Of a DNA stretch of 64,000 bases, positions 1 to 14,900 are shown piece after piece. Numbering within the stretch: position 1 is the first letter of the stretch; every line of letters begins with the position of its first letter. The DNA lies in contig JAXRKP010000024.1 in the NCBI GenBank assembly GCA_037039925.1, positions 132,001 through 196,000 of the forward strand. Direction: 5' to 3'. The stretch is from Doris montereyensis. Its lineage: Eukaryota; Mollusca; Gastropoda; Nudibranchia; Dorididae. The notes under the pieces were generated by a model that made no database searches, had not been told where the DNA came from, and saw only the letters and a program-made list of their open reading frames with translations. The position numbers and the translations under genes were made by a program.

Positions 1-186
1 TATATATGAAAATTTTTAACATTTTCAAGATGATTCAAGACATTTATGGTATTCTGTTCGTCTTATGATTTCTGTTCCTCGGATTTTTGTACCTTGAATA
101 CGACAGTCATTAGGCAAAGACAAACTTAAGTGTGGTGAATGGGTAGAGAGCAATGAATACATGTAAACCTTTTTGTCAATCACCAG

Positions 187-3100
187 GGCCAGCATCAATG
201 AATGTGCCTCTCATTGCTGGCATCAGGGCAAGATATGTGGATATAACATGGACCATGCCATTTGTTCCAAATGGAGTTATTAGTCACTTCAATATTTATC
301 AGAATGAGATTCTCCATGAGCGGGTACGGATAACATTTTGATTGCCATGTTTAGACTCTTTACTCATAGTTGTAATATTTGTGTTATTAATTCTGTTTAT
401 GATGTGGTATTTACAAATCTTATGGGGATAAAAAGCATTTAATGGAATTCATAAAACAAGGGGAAGAAGAAAGAATGAGTTTTATTGTTTTTAACCAATT
501 AAATCTGTGTCTTTCTATTGCAAGAGCAATACAATACATTTCTGTTAAGCAATAAAATGAGCAGTGCACAATTTCACTGACTTTCAGTGTAACTTTGTTG
601 TTTAGGATTATAAACTATTTCTGCTTATTAATTTCAGTATATATGACCTTGAGGATTTTTTGTTCTTTTTGTTTACTTGTTAAAGTTTTTTTGGTTTGTT
701 TGGCTTGGGTTCTCTTAGACAAGAATGCTAATCAACTGATCTTCTTTTTTTGTCTGCATTATATTTTAAAGAATATATTTAGAAAATTTCATGACAGCAC
801 TTTACTTATTCAAAAACCTGAGATTTCTGTATCTGCTTAGTCTCATATATTCATCCAGAAATAAAACTACCATCTTAATTTTTTAAAATCTCGTGCTTGT
901 TTAAGGTCTTCTGCAATGCATCAATGTGCACTTTTTTCTCAATCAGGTTGAAGGCAATCTTACAAGCTACAGAGTTGATAGCCTCCAACCTTACACTGAC
1001 TATTCCTTTATCCTAGAGGCATGCACCATTGGAGGCTGTACAAGGAGCTTGCCCTCTATTACATTAAGGACTTTAGAAGACTGTAATTTATGTTCAATTT
1101 TCACACATAATGAACAGGATATAACATGTGATTTTTTTCATATGGTAGTTTTGTTTTTAGTTGTTTTATTTTCTGAGGAAGAATGTAAAATGAAATGGGG
1201 GAATAATGGGAGGGGGAGGGGTAGAGGGTTCATGCTTTTCTTTAGGTTGAGATACTTTTACTTTTTTCCTTTCTTATTCTCTCTTTCTATTTTTTGACTT
1301 TTATGTTTGTTTTAATGATCCGCAGCCTAGGAAGGAATTGTCATCAATTTTAGATACAATACTTGTCTTGCGAATCAGAGGTTTAAATCTCAGCTTTGGC
1401 TTGAAGATCATTCATCCATCAGTCCTGTTTGGCTTGTTCTTGCAACCGCTTCAGGGCCCTGTTTTTTTTTTTTTTTTTTTAACCTACCTCTTCCCAGTAT
1501 GAAAAAAAGGAAAATATTCTTAGCGCCAACCAAAACCATATGGCAAAAGTGGGTAAACCAATAGCCAACAAAAGACATGACGTTGTAGATAAATAATGAT
1601 ATAATAAATAGAAATAAAATATTGTTATATATAATATGTCAAAATTAAACAATTGTAGATTTAGGAACTTTAAACAATACCTGATCAGTGCAAACTGAAA
1701 ACTGTAGTGTTTGACTGATATACAAGGTATCCCAAAAATAAGGTAACTGTTATAATATAAATGTGAATAATTTCTTAACCTTGAACTTAATTCTAATAAA
1801 ACGTTTAACACATATGCACCACTCAAAGGCATTATAGGAACCAATGTTTCAAAATGTAAACATGACCAGAAACGGAAATATAACATTTCTTGCAGGATAA
1901 TCCATTTTAATTGGTATTGAAATATCAATGTAACCCAAAAAGAAAGATTTCCTCAAATCTAAAGAAAACAAGTCACTGGAATGTTTAGAACTTTGAGATA
2001 AACTGCCTCAATGATTAAAAGAAACTCAATTTTTTTTAGGGTATTAATATTACACTAAAGAGAGATGCTCATTCCATCTTTCTTTTGCTACAATGACACT
2101 TCTCAATCTGATGGTTTCCCGGATGATATTATTTTTTCAACTGCTCACTTTTTAGGGGGACAGGATTACGAAAGACTTGATCCTTCAGATATCCCCACAG
2201 AAAGAAGTCGCAGGGGTTTAGATTGATGCTTTTGAGACGTCATTCAACAGGTGCTTTTTAAGAGATCAATTGTGGGCGTGGACAATTTTTATGAGGTAGT
2301 CCATCACATGTTTAGATTTAATAAAATTATCTCCTAATCAATGGTATTGGCTTTCATTTCACTGAAACTTTTGTCCTATTGAAGTGTCTGAGCAACTGGC
2401 AGAGCCTCAGCTGACAGCATTGAGTCCAACAGCTGTACAAGTCAGATGGACAGCTCCTGGAAAGCCTCATGGAGTCATAAGCAACTACATCCTACAGCGC
2501 AGAACAGATCCCGATGGAAATGCCACAATTCTTACCTCAGTGTCTCCTAGTGAAAATCGAGTGAGAATATAAAAAAAGGAATAAGTCAAAATATATTCAT
2601 TATTATGCAGCCTTAATTAGATAGTTGTTTATCGTATTATCAAAACCTTTACAGCAGGATATATTGAAATGGGCCAACACGTGTGTTCTTACTATTACAC
2701 AACCAGAGGGTATGTAGCTCTTACTGCTAACAGTCAACAAAAATTGATTAAATAATACATTTTTGATAAGAGGAATTTCGACAACCGATTAACAAAGCCC
2801 ACATGCTTATGCAGTTTTAATAAGAGAGAAGACTATCCCTTTAGATCCTTTATATCTATTAACATTTTTTTATCAACATGTTTTCCTCTCAGATCTACCT
2901 TGATGAGTCGAATGAACTTTCACCTTTCACCACATACAGCTATAGGGTTGATGTCCAAAATGGGGCTGGTGTTGCTGAAGGTCCATGGGCACAAATCATC
3001 ACCGGTGCTTCAAGTAAGCTTATTGATGAATAATCTTATTTTTCTTTAGCTTATACAGAAGCAAATTCTGATTGCTGAAACCACAAAATTAATGATATAT

Positions 3101-6100
3101 TTAATGAATGTCTTTCCCTGAGCAATAACAGTCTGATCACCTTAGAAGCATTGCAAATTGTTTCCTTGTTTTGATGAATTATAAGTCATAGTGCTAAATT
3201 AACAGGTATAGGCAGTATTGGTCATCTTAAAAGCAAGAAGATATTTTTTCCTCCCATATTCCAATACCATCAAGTTGTTTGATAATTTCTTTGCTTTCTT
3301 CTGTTTAATTTATGTATATACATGCATTTATGTATATCTATGTATATTCATATACACATATTACAGCTCCATTTTTGTAAACAAATGATATAATCATGTT
3401 TTATGAATTTTCCTATCTTGTCGTTACAGGACCAGCAGGAGTCAGACCCCAACATTAACTTCCCTTTCTCCTACATCAGTCAATGCCATGTGGGAAATGC
3501 CCGTCCAAGTCAATGGATTATTGGAGAGATACATTTTTCGCTTTCCAGAACCTCAAATTGAAATAAGGAACACAACTCAGTTTCAAGTTGAGGTCAATGA
3601 TCTCATTCCATACAACAGATACTCAATTACTCTGACAGCATGCACCAGTAAGATTTTGATGATTTTACTGATTATTTGCTCCATTATTAATTGCACTTCA
3701 CTTACACATAAAAGCAAGCTATTTTGATAAAGCATCTTCATCCTTATGGTATTCTTCTTTGCTTATAACCTATTATTAGTTTATACCTCTATTACAATCA
3801 TGAGCAAAGCAGAGTATCGTAATGGAGACAAAATAAAAATGTGAAGAAGCTTGTCTTGAACAACAAATCTGTGATGATGAGGTCAAAGCATTATGTATTA
3901 AACTTTACTGCTTCAGTGAATCATGGTATATATATATGAAATATGAAAGATGAAAAGTATATTCGTATTCAGAAAATGTTGAAAACAAATATAAGTGTAT
4001 TTATTATATATAACATTCACATTCCTCTCTTAAATTTTAAGGTGGAGGCTGTACAGAAAGTGCTGCAAGCGTTTTCACCACAGATCCAAGCTTACCATCA
4101 GGACAAGCTCCACCGAATCCAACAGCCATTTCTAGGTCAATCATCTCAATCTCTTGGCAACCACCTGAATCTCCGAATGGACCAAATATTCAATATGAGC
4201 TTTCACGGATGAAAGTTAGACAGCCACTTGATAGTAAGAAAAGATAGTATTTATTTTTGTTTTGCCTTGGACATGAATTTATTGTATTTTGATTGAATTG
4301 AATCTCATCAATGTATTTTATTCTTTACAACCGAGCCTTAATACTTCAAACAAACCAGGAAAAAGATCAAATGAAAAAATAAATTATAATTGCTTTAAAA
4401 TTTTAAGCTTGAACAGAACTACAGAGTATGATTCATAATCTTTTGTGCAGTGGGCTAATCAAATGATCTGTTAATCAATCACAATTTTATATCATAGACT
4501 CATTTAAGTAAGTTTTATTCACACATGCACACTTGCTTCATTCCTCATTTTATTTTTATTTTTTATTTTCATGATACAGTATTCTGGATCTTATTTTTAA
4601 AATTCCATTATTATTTTTGTTAAAGCAACAAGGGAATGTGGAAAGCAAAGAATGACTTTCGGGGCAAATGTTTCTTTCATCTTTACATATCAAGTTACAG
4701 CCTTATTTTTGTTTTCTTCTTTCATTAGCGACAGTCACAGACATTGGCAAATGGTCAAGTTTATATATTGGCACTGAAACCTTCTATGAAGACAGAGCCT
4801 TGCCAATGTTTACCACTTTTGTCTACCGCATCACTACCTTCAACGACGTTGGACAGATTACCAGTAACAATTCCCAAGAAACCACAACATTTGGGGTTTA
4901 CCTAGGCTTCCCCATTGTGATAGCAGAGGCTGTGGACCATCAGACTATCGAAGTCAATTGGACTCTTCCCAGTGGGTTCATTTCTATTATGTTACTTTTC
5001 ATAGATCATCAACCGTTTTAAATTGATTATTTGTGCATTCATACTTACAGAATTTATTGTGTACACTCTGTATATAAAAAATATCTATCACATGAATATT
5101 TGAACTTGTAAGAATATTCGGCAGATCAAGCTACATGTAAATTGTACAAATGTAGGTAAATGGACAATAATCTTATGTCAGTTTGGTTTTGTTTTATTTT
5201 GTCTTGGGTTTCTTTGTAAGCTTTGATAAGCTTTTTTGTTCCAATGTCGTACATACTGGTATATGAAATACTGCGATATCCACTGTAAGTTTTGTCTCAT
5301 ATGATTTGTTGCTTATTTGATAAAAATGCAGGTACTGTTCAACTCCAAGGAGAAGTAAAAACTTTGACACTAGAGGCTGCAAATACTCAACAGAACAGTA
5401 CAGCTTTTCCAGATGCGTCAATCACCAGTTCTAGGATAACGTCGTTGTTTCCAAATAGTGTTTACTTTGTTACACTCACCGTTACCATATTTGGTGGGGC
5501 CTCAATATCAAATGAACCTGTTACTGTCAGGACAAAGGATGGAGGTAGGTCTTTCATTTTAAATCTAGTAGCTATCCTAAAGTTTTGTAGTGTGAACATT
5601 AATATTCAGACTGTGAAATAAAGAGAAAAATAATACTAAGCTAGAAAGATTATACTATGTTAGATATGGACCAGTATACACTTTGTTTTATTGTGTAAAG
5701 TAGAGTTTCTTTTTAGGGCACTACGGCCCATAGAACTGGAGTTTATCCCAGTTTCTATAGTGTGAAGTGGAATAGGTGAAAATAATCACTTCCTGGACAT
5801 GACATTAGTATGATGCAAGTTTTACTCCCAAGCTAGTATGTGTACCCATTTTGCACCAGGGTCAAGTTGGAAAATACGTTTTAAGTGCCTTTCCCAAGGA
5901 ACACAACGTCGGGCTTGGCTTTGCCAGGATTTAAATCTGGGACCTTTGATTCCTAGTCCAGCAGCCTAACCATTCGGCCACCAACGCCCCACTTTTAAAA
6001 AGTAGGGTAAAATGTTATGTGTTGATCTTGTCGTTGCTTAAATTGATAAAATAAGTTTGATCAAATTCCTCCCCCATTCTTTTGAGGTTGCACATTGTTT

Positions 6101-7993
6101 ATCCTTGTGTTTATCCTAGACTATCTGATTTTTTTAATTTTATTTGTTTAATACCATATATATATATCTTTTTTTGGTGGCAACTTGAAAGTCCAAGTAA
6201 ATAAAAAAGTTCAGGGATCCATAAATTTAATATCTTCTAAATGAAGTCAAATATCTGCTTCAATTAGATGAGAAAGAAATAATAAGCTAAGACTTTTCTA
6301 AATACTTAACTCTTTCTTCCCCTTAAATTGTTCACAATAGTGAGAATCCATGCTGCCGTACTGCCTTGTGGCGGTATGAAATGGGAACATTTCTACTGAT
6401 ATTCGAGTAATTATCCTTATCATGTATTGAAATTGTTGTTTTTGTTTCTTAGCCCCTGAAGGTCTTGATCCCCCGGTGCTTACTGTTATGAGCACGAGCA
6501 GCCTCAGAGTTTCCTGGTCAGCACCATCCCAGCCTAATGGAGCCATTACTGCCTACAGAATTATCTTGGATGGAACAGCTATTAATACAGGTTCTGTTGT
6601 GCCTAGTTCAAGGATTGTAAATGATTTGGAACCATTTACGGTGTATGAGATTAAGGTGCGTATACGTGAAAGATGATAGTATTTTAAAAATAGTATACAA
6701 AACAAATACACAGGAAAAGACTAAAATAAAATACTCTACAGTTTGTTAGATCCTCAATATAGTCATCATTTCATAGCTAGACATTGACCTGAATCCTATG
6801 TTTGGCAGGTCAAAAATTTTCCTCCCTCTTTCAGCCTTTGTCTTTGTATGATTGATGTCCTGCAAGGAGTGAAATATCATCAACTGTTCAGCATATATTA
6901 ATAATAAATAACTATTTCTTGTATTCCAACCCCATTTTCTGTCAAGCTCACAGTGCTCAAACATGAATGAACACACTATAAAGTCAGACACAGGCATGTA
7001 AAACATACACACACCCCACGCAATGTACATGACATCTTATGTATGATAAACAGATGGTAAAGCATAGGAAGATAATTAATACAAAAGACAGTTGGCATTG
7101 CTAAACTATGTTGAGGAAGGCAGTAAGAAATTTGAAATGCTGACAATAGTCATTATCAAACCCATGTTGTACACACTAAAGATGTGGACAGTTTTAGAAG
7201 GACGTTGAGTCAAACCAATTCTCTAAACAGGTGGGTTTTTGATGGGTTTTTAAAAATTTTTCTTAAATATCGCAATAGATTCATTTATATTCACTTTAAT
7301 AAAACTAAAATCTATACTCACAAACAACATTTCCTTGATGACTCTACTACCTGAGATAGAGTTTGTTGATGTTACAAAGTCAGTTTTAACATCGAGAAAG
7401 AAAATGGTTTCAAAGATTATGGAGCAATGTTTTAGAAAAGGTAACCTTACTATACAAATGTGAATGTGTCAAGATGGGCAGTCTTTTGATCCAATTTACT
7501 GACTTTCATAAAGCACTGATTTAAGTATTTCTGTCTTTTTATTTTACTGATAAACAACAGAATGCAACAGTGGAGTGAGATGAGAATAATAACAAACAAA
7601 GGGATATAATGCATTCCACTGTGAAAGACAATGTGAACATGTAACATTTTGGGTTTGATTCTTTGTCAGACAATAATAATGTAGAGAGCAGTTGTGACAA
7701 TACCCAAAACGTTGTCCTTTTTAGCAGAGTTAAATGTTAAATATTATATCCCTTTGTTTTCTTTTATGTTCTTCTTTTTACTGAGTCTGTGTGTCATTTT
7801 TGTCCAATCGTAAATTTATCCAGATTGAGGCCTGCACAGTCTTTGCCTGTGTGAGAAGTGACAGTGCCTTTGGCTCAGCATCAGAGCTGGTCCCATGGAC
7901 TTGGAGGCTCCTGTGGTGCAGTTACAAAATTCCACAAAGGTTGTATGATATGACCTACTACACATTGTTATTCTTTATAAATAAAGTAAATAT

Positions 7994-8027
<34 letters not shown>

Positions 8028-8941
8028 ACCTGTATGTGAGATTGGAGCACTTATTCTCATGTAGGCATTTTGCTCTAAAGGTTTTGTATAATCATATTAT
8101 ATTAATTGGGATGCATGTTGATAGCCCATTAGTTAGACTGCCGGACTTGGGAACATGAGGAGGTTCTGAGTTTGAATCCTAGTAAAGCTAGGTCTGACAG
8201 TGGGCTCCACTTAAATTGGGAATAAAAATCTGTGTCAAACTGGCATCCTGTCCAGGGGGTGATTATTATCACCTGTTCTGCTTTATGCTACAGAAACCAG
8301 GATAAGTTCCAGCTCTATGGGCCTCAATGGCCTTAAAAATATTAATTAGGTCATGAGATCTTAGGTTCAAATCATGCTATGCTAGGTCTGACATTGCGTT
8401 CCTTTGGAAAGACTAATAACACACATTAACCCACTCAACTGGAGTGCAAATGAGAATCAACTGAAGAGTAAACCTGCACAAACTAGTGTCCTGTCCACCA
8501 GGTAATGGTTCCACTTCCCCACTATGAAAACTAGGATAAGCTCTGGTTCTATTGGTCGTAAAGTCTCAAAAGAACATTACTTAAAACAGAAAAAAGTAAA
8601 AATAATTTCCTTTATCAACACAAAGAGCATCTCTTATAACAAGAGGAAGGCTGGGGGTGTGGGGGATTCTTTGTTTGTTTTCCCAACAAGAAACTATGTC
8701 ATTAACATGATAATGATAGATACAATTATCAGAAATAAAATAAAATATTAAATTTAAGGAATATTATAATCGCCGTAAGTTTGTCATCATTTTTAACAAT
8801 ATTGTAACTCCATTCTCATTTTGCTCTAATTGCTTTTTCTGTTTAAAAGGCAATGATTTCCTGGAAACCCCCTGCCAAGCCAAACGGAATTATAATTAGA
8901 TACAATCTATGGAGGAGAACACAGAAGATTTGCACAGATGT
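187..8941 (+). CDS. USH2A: USH2A exons 1-11 of window: FN3 domains 1-7 (first half of 7)
   Basis: Exons: 187-323, 947-1082, 2385-2560, 2893-3013, 3430-3647, 4042-4233, 4729-4971, 5332-5544, 6453-6655, 7824-7939, 8850-8941. All have AG acceptors and GT donors. They encode six complete FN3 domains and the first half of a seventh, ending at KICTDV where the Cys-rich module begins. Two one-base deletions break the frame: in the C run at 3447-3450 (a frame change from GVRP to PTLTSLSP) and in the C run at 7892-7894 (ELVP to MDLEAPVV). The donor at 7940 is gttgta, a weak site. It is supported by the in-phase join to the next exon (NSTK to AMISWKPP). The FN3 domain in 4729-5544 lacks the usual Pro-Asn-Gly turn. 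Confidence 0.9.
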
Positions 8942-11900
8942 GTAAGATAATCATTTGTTGTTGTCATGTATTTTTAAACTGTTAACTTTTTTAGTCTATT
9001 TGGGATTTTTGCACAAGGGTATTTTAAAGTTCTCATCTGTAGACCAATTATTTTCTCAACATGACTGATCAACTGACCTCAAATATTATATAAATATATT
9101 TATGTTTTGTTATTGATGTATTTTGGTAGAAGACACTTAAAAGTAAAATTTTGCTCTTAATGCTTGATTTTGTCGTTATTTTCTTATCGTTAGTTCAACA
9201 CAATATTTTATATCATATATATGAAATATGCATAATATTTCTAACTTGTTCAGACCTGAGCCAACTCGGAGCCCAGAAGAAGAGAAATGCAGTTACATTG
9301 AATGTGGCATACTCGAGAACTTATGTGGAGTTACTTGTTACTCTGGATCCAAGGTAAGTTGTTTTGATCTGGTCAGTACAGAAGACCTTAGTTAGCTTTC
9401 TTTTTCTTTCAATGTTCCACTTATTGTTAGTTTCCACCTGATTCAACTTGTGAGTTTACATTTTACCCATTTATAAAGATTAAAGATTGGCATTCTGTTA
9501 ATAAGTCTCCTCTTAATCTGTCTTTCATGTCTACTTATCTATATTAATACATCCCTCCCCTGTACATCGATCAGCATTGATAGAACAATAACACCAATAG
9601 ATGAATTATCCATTATACAAAAATCCCACCATCTTGGTCCCGCACCTGGTTATATAGTAATGACCAACAATATCTTTCGGACAACTTTTAATCTGAGCTG
9701 TTTTTATAATTAGTACATTTTGCACATGTGAAATGTGTCAGCCTCTTCAAACTGGTATTTTTTTGGAACAAAAAATCTGCCTAAATTAAAGATGAACTCT
9801 GGTATCATGACACATATAAAGATTCATCGCACCTTTATCAAAAGGAGTTAAATCAAAAAAAATCATTTATCTGACTTATTCTCTACACTTACTTATTATA
9901 GGTATTTAAGATAGCCCTTTTTTAATGCCATTTGATCCCACACATTTCAGTCATGAATTTAAGAATGCTTTTTGTGAGATATTATCTCTTTCTGAGTGAT
10001 CAATGTTTTACATTATTTCATATCCATATCAACTTATCTTTCTTATGTCTTGTGATTTAAAGATTTGCTGTGATGGAGTCATTCATGACGTTAAAGGAAA
10101 ATTTTGCATGCTGTGGAAAAGGGTACATTTCTGAACCTTCAAACGATGATGGCACTGTCATGGTGTGTTGCTCTGGCCAGTTTTTCAAATCTTTACCCAA
10201 CTATGAATGCTGTGGGAACAGGTAATAACAGTCAGCTTAAAATGTAAGGTAACACAATATATAAATGTTCATGATTTTATTCTCAAGAATATTTGAGGGG
10301 CTCTGTCATATAACGCGATATATCCAAATTAATTGAGATGAAAAAGTGAGAAAATATCATATATTACTCATGTTCATTAATTGCCATGCGAATAATCATT
10401 ATCTTAATGTGTCATGGACAGAGAGGATGTTTAACAGTGATAACAACTTAAATCAGACATGAATTTTTCTCAGAATCAAAGCTTTAACTTCAGTTTTTTC
10501 ACAAAATGCGACATAGCTATCATCTACGGTCTTCACAAAACACGATATATCCAGAAAACATGAAAGCAAAACTCCCTTCAATAAAAATATATATATACAA
10601 AACAGAAAACAAACCAAATCAATCATCAAACATGTGCATGGCGTTTTGGGTAATAAAAAACCCAGAAATAAAAAACTAAAACAAAGATTCAAAATGTTAA
10701 AAGCAGCCAAGGATAATGTCCGTAATTGAAAAGAAATCGCATGGCCAGATGTTTGTCAGGTGAAAGTTCTAGTTGGCTGAGAATACATGTATCACGATTT
10801 GTGAAAACAATCATTGGTGTATGTCGCGTTTTTTGTGATGAAACGTCAATCGTCAAACTGAAATGAATGAGACACATTATATTTTGTGAAAAAAGGTACC
10901 GGAAAGAGATTTTAAAATGAAATATCACAGGGGCATCAATTCATATTTGTCTATTTTGGTCTATATCGTGTTTTGTGATGGAACCTTTCATTTTTACAAG
11001 TGTTTTACATGTACATTGTAAAACGATTAAGCTCCTAAAACATTTTTTGGTGTTTAAGGTTAGTAAATTCAACACTCTATCTCAACCACCTTAAATAACA
11101 GTACTTTAATATGGCTTTTTATAAACTGCAATGTATTTATTTTTACTTTCTAAAATCTGACATGCAAAAAGTGGGTAGTCCTTCAAAATAAGTACAATCC
11201 CTTTTTTCTTTTTAATGCTAATTTAAGGAACTATTTTGTAATTCTTGCCAGATACACAGAGGTTCCACCTGGACAAGTATGTTGTCCAGATGAACAAGAG
11301 GACCGTGTATCTATCAGTGGAGGAGATTCATGCTGTGGATCTATACCTTATTTCTCAACTGGTACCCAGATGTGTTGCAATGGTAAGGTTTATTTGGTCT
11401 GCAGTTCTTTTTCTTTTTCAATTACATAAGTCATCTTTGTCATAACATCAATCAAAGCATGTTAAGTTCTAAATGCTTTCTTAATTATTTATTTTTTATA
11501 CTTTAAGGAAAGACAGAGATATGATTATAAATACATTTAGCTTTTTCTTTGTTCAACATCATTCCCCTTTCATCACCAGGCAATTTAATGAGCTCTTTTG
11601 CACGACAGTGCTGTGGAGGAGAAGTCACTTCTGATACAACTGTATGTTGTGGGGACAGCCAAAATGGTCTGATTTATCTTCCAAGATCTGGATATACGTG
11701 CTGTGGTCTCTAGTTACGTTGAGGAAGTCATAACACTTTGTTGTGTTAGTGACACTGGCCATGCTCAGGTTGAATAAAATTCATATTTGGCCCAATTTCA
11801 TAAATCATATTCATAGAAATCCTGAGACCATTATTAACTGTGACATCAAATGGAGAGGATGATTTGATTATTTCCCCAAGAAACATGAAATATCACATCA

Positions 11901-14900
11901 TCTGGAGAGAGTTACATAAACATTCAAGATTCAGTATCAGTCCCAAACTACAAGCTGCTAAAATACAAACCTTGTTAAAAGCATTGTTCTGCAAAGAAAT
12001 TGAATGGTGTGATACTGAATTACCTGGGAAAAAGTGCTTTACAACTAGCTTTTGATTTTCCAATACAATTTTGGAGGGCTGTCAATTATTTTATTGATTT
12101 TAAATTCATCTTGAGATTTTTTTGCAACATCAAATATTCTTGCTCATTTTATTAACTTGTAAACATTCTGTACTATAATCATACACAACTATTATATTTT
12201 ATTTTTTTCTTAGAGTGTATGTCTTTATTACTTTTCTTACAGGCTCATTTTTATGAGAGTGAGAATGAAAAAAGTGTCTCTGCACACACTTGCTGTGGCA
12301 TGAATACCATAACTCGTGGTCTGAGCTGTTGCAATTTTGTTGGTTACGACCCTCAGACACAGGTTTGTGCTGATAAATCAGACCAGCAAACAGGTAAAAA
12401 ATATGTGAATAGCAGCTAATAAAACATATTTTACTATTTTACTTTACTTTTTATCTACAAAATATCAGTTCGTTCATATTTTAAAAATATTTTTTAAATG
12501 AAAGAAACTCAAATTTCATGTCATCTTTAAGATTTTCTCAAGTTTATTCGTCAATTCAAATTCCTGTCAGTAAACAGAACAATTTAGCTGATATCAGTTT
12601 GAACAAATTTTTCAAACTCATTTTCAGAAGGAATTTGCTCAATCTGTGCAGATTGAAAAAAATATTCATAAGAGAGATATTACCGATACATTCCAGTATG
12701 AATCTGATGAACTATGAAAATTTCTGTTTGAGGATTTTGTATTGTATTGTATTGTATTATTTGACCTACTGCCTACAGGATGTGGAATTGGTGCTGTTTG
12801 CTCCATAAACCAGACATCATCTGCTATTTTGACAGATGTGACTTTGATACATCACGTTATAAATGTGGTTCTGTGCAAGGATATACATCCCAGACAACAC
12901 CAGACACTCCAGATAGAACAAATGGTTCTATTTGTACAACACAAACAGAAAATCTTTATTCTGGCACTGACCTAACTTATGATGGTAAATGAGTTTGCTG
13001 CATTCAATATTTAAGTTTTAAAACGTATTATTAGTCAGCTCTGATTTGCAATAACAAATTGTTTCTCCCATGTACATTTCTCTGAGAATATTGGTTTTTC
13101 TATTCTTGAAGATTGATCTTGGATGTGTGATTTAAACATTAAGAAAAGAAATGTTAAAAATTTTAAAAATTGAATCTTTATCCTACATAATTTCACACTA
13201 TTTACCTTCCTTTTTTCTTTAACATTAAAAGACAAGACTGGGAAAAAACAGACTTGCTCTATGAGTGCCAATCGCTGACCCATCAGTGCTTCCAATAGGT
13301 TGTTCTATGCCAAAAGCTGATATACCAGTTGTTGTTTTCCTCACAATTTTTGTTTTGTATGACAAATACTAGTGAAATTGTGAGGAAGCACCCATAACTG
13401 ATACATCAGTATTTTGCATAGCCCTGTCCTAGCGGAACACCGATAGATCGCGTTGGCATTCAATGCTTTACAGAGTAAAATGTCTTTAAAATGTATCACT
13501 CTTGCAGGGGATAGTTTTAATCAGGCATGGAGCAATTACATTTTTTGGAAACTCAAAGAGTTAATGAAAACAGAAAAATCTAAGTATGTGATTACCATTC
13601 CACGAGCCGTTATCCATTTCAACCCCTCTGCCCTCCCTTTAAACCCTCCTCATTCATTGTCTGTTTCTCCTGTACAAAAATTGTCAAATTGTTAAAGGAA
13701 ATTTCATATTTAAGTGACTTTATAGACTTTCAACTTTTCGAAAAAATTTTTTAATTTTTTATTTGTATCATCTATTCATCACAGACACTGAGTTGGCTCC
13801 CTTTTCCCAGTGGCGAATATTACGTGGAGGCTGTCAATAGTGCAGGATCAGTCACAAGTGAAGCAACAGCTATTAAAACTCTTGAGGCTGTGCCAGGGGA
13901 GTACAACCTCCCACAACAAGAGTTGCCCCTGGAGAGTTATTTGCCATCTTCATCTCTTGGACAAGTCCAAATTATCCCAATGGTATTGACATACTCTTAT
14001 TTTTTAATTTATATCTCATAGTTTTCATCATGTATACAGCACCGCACAGCATTATTATATTGACTTTATATCCTTTCTTGAGTGCTAAGCACATAGATGA
14101 TCTCTTTGATGATAAACCAGGAAAGTAAAGCAAAAGCAAAAGCAGATATCGCATTCTTCCTAATAAACGACCAGGGAACGGGAAAATACAATGAGGGTGG
14201 GCGTTTATTAAGGATATTAAAGCAAAAATCACCACATTATGCCTACAATGCATGCCTCATTCAATGATGATAGTTTGCAAAACTTCCCATCACTCTCTGT
14301 TGGCCAAAACTTTGCATATCGCAAGTCAGACTTGATGTGATGCAATATTATGACAACTGTCTGTCACTACGTCTAGTGTCAAAGCATCAGACTAGAGCCT
14401 TCTTTGCAATGTGTAATGTGTGTTGATAGTAACAATTGATACTTGTAGCCTATGGAAGTGAGTGAGGTAGGTTTAATTCAGAGTGTTGTTTATTAAGGCA
14501 TGAGCATTTATTAGACAGAATATGCTAAGTAAATCAAAAGCAAACCAAGAAGAGGTTGTTGCTAAAATTATTCAAATTTTAAAATGTAAACAGAAAAACT
14601 GTTGTCTGTCTCCACTAAGATAAATACATTTTCTTTACAAACATGTGATTTACAGCCTGTTCATCCATATTCTGTCTTGCTATCATAGTTATTTGGAATT
14701 TTTAAGGATTAATATGTGATGTAGATCTTTCTTTTTTTAGATCTTGAATGTACTGTTAGTATAAAATAAATATTGATTTGATGTACAGTCTACTGCCAGT
14801 TATCCGACACTGCCCGTTCCCCAAAAAAATGTTAGACAATTGAGATGTCAGATAAGTATGTTTGACCCTGGGCATGAAAATTAAACATTTGAAAATCTCA

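Noticed and set aside
1479..1928. 149-residue minus-strand ORF
   Set aside because: Hydrophobic, AT-driven composition inside an intron and next to a transposon remnant; no recognised domain.
11840..12055. 71-residue ORF in a USH2A intron
   Set aside because: It lies between two well-supported exons whose phases join without it, and it resembles no domain I know.
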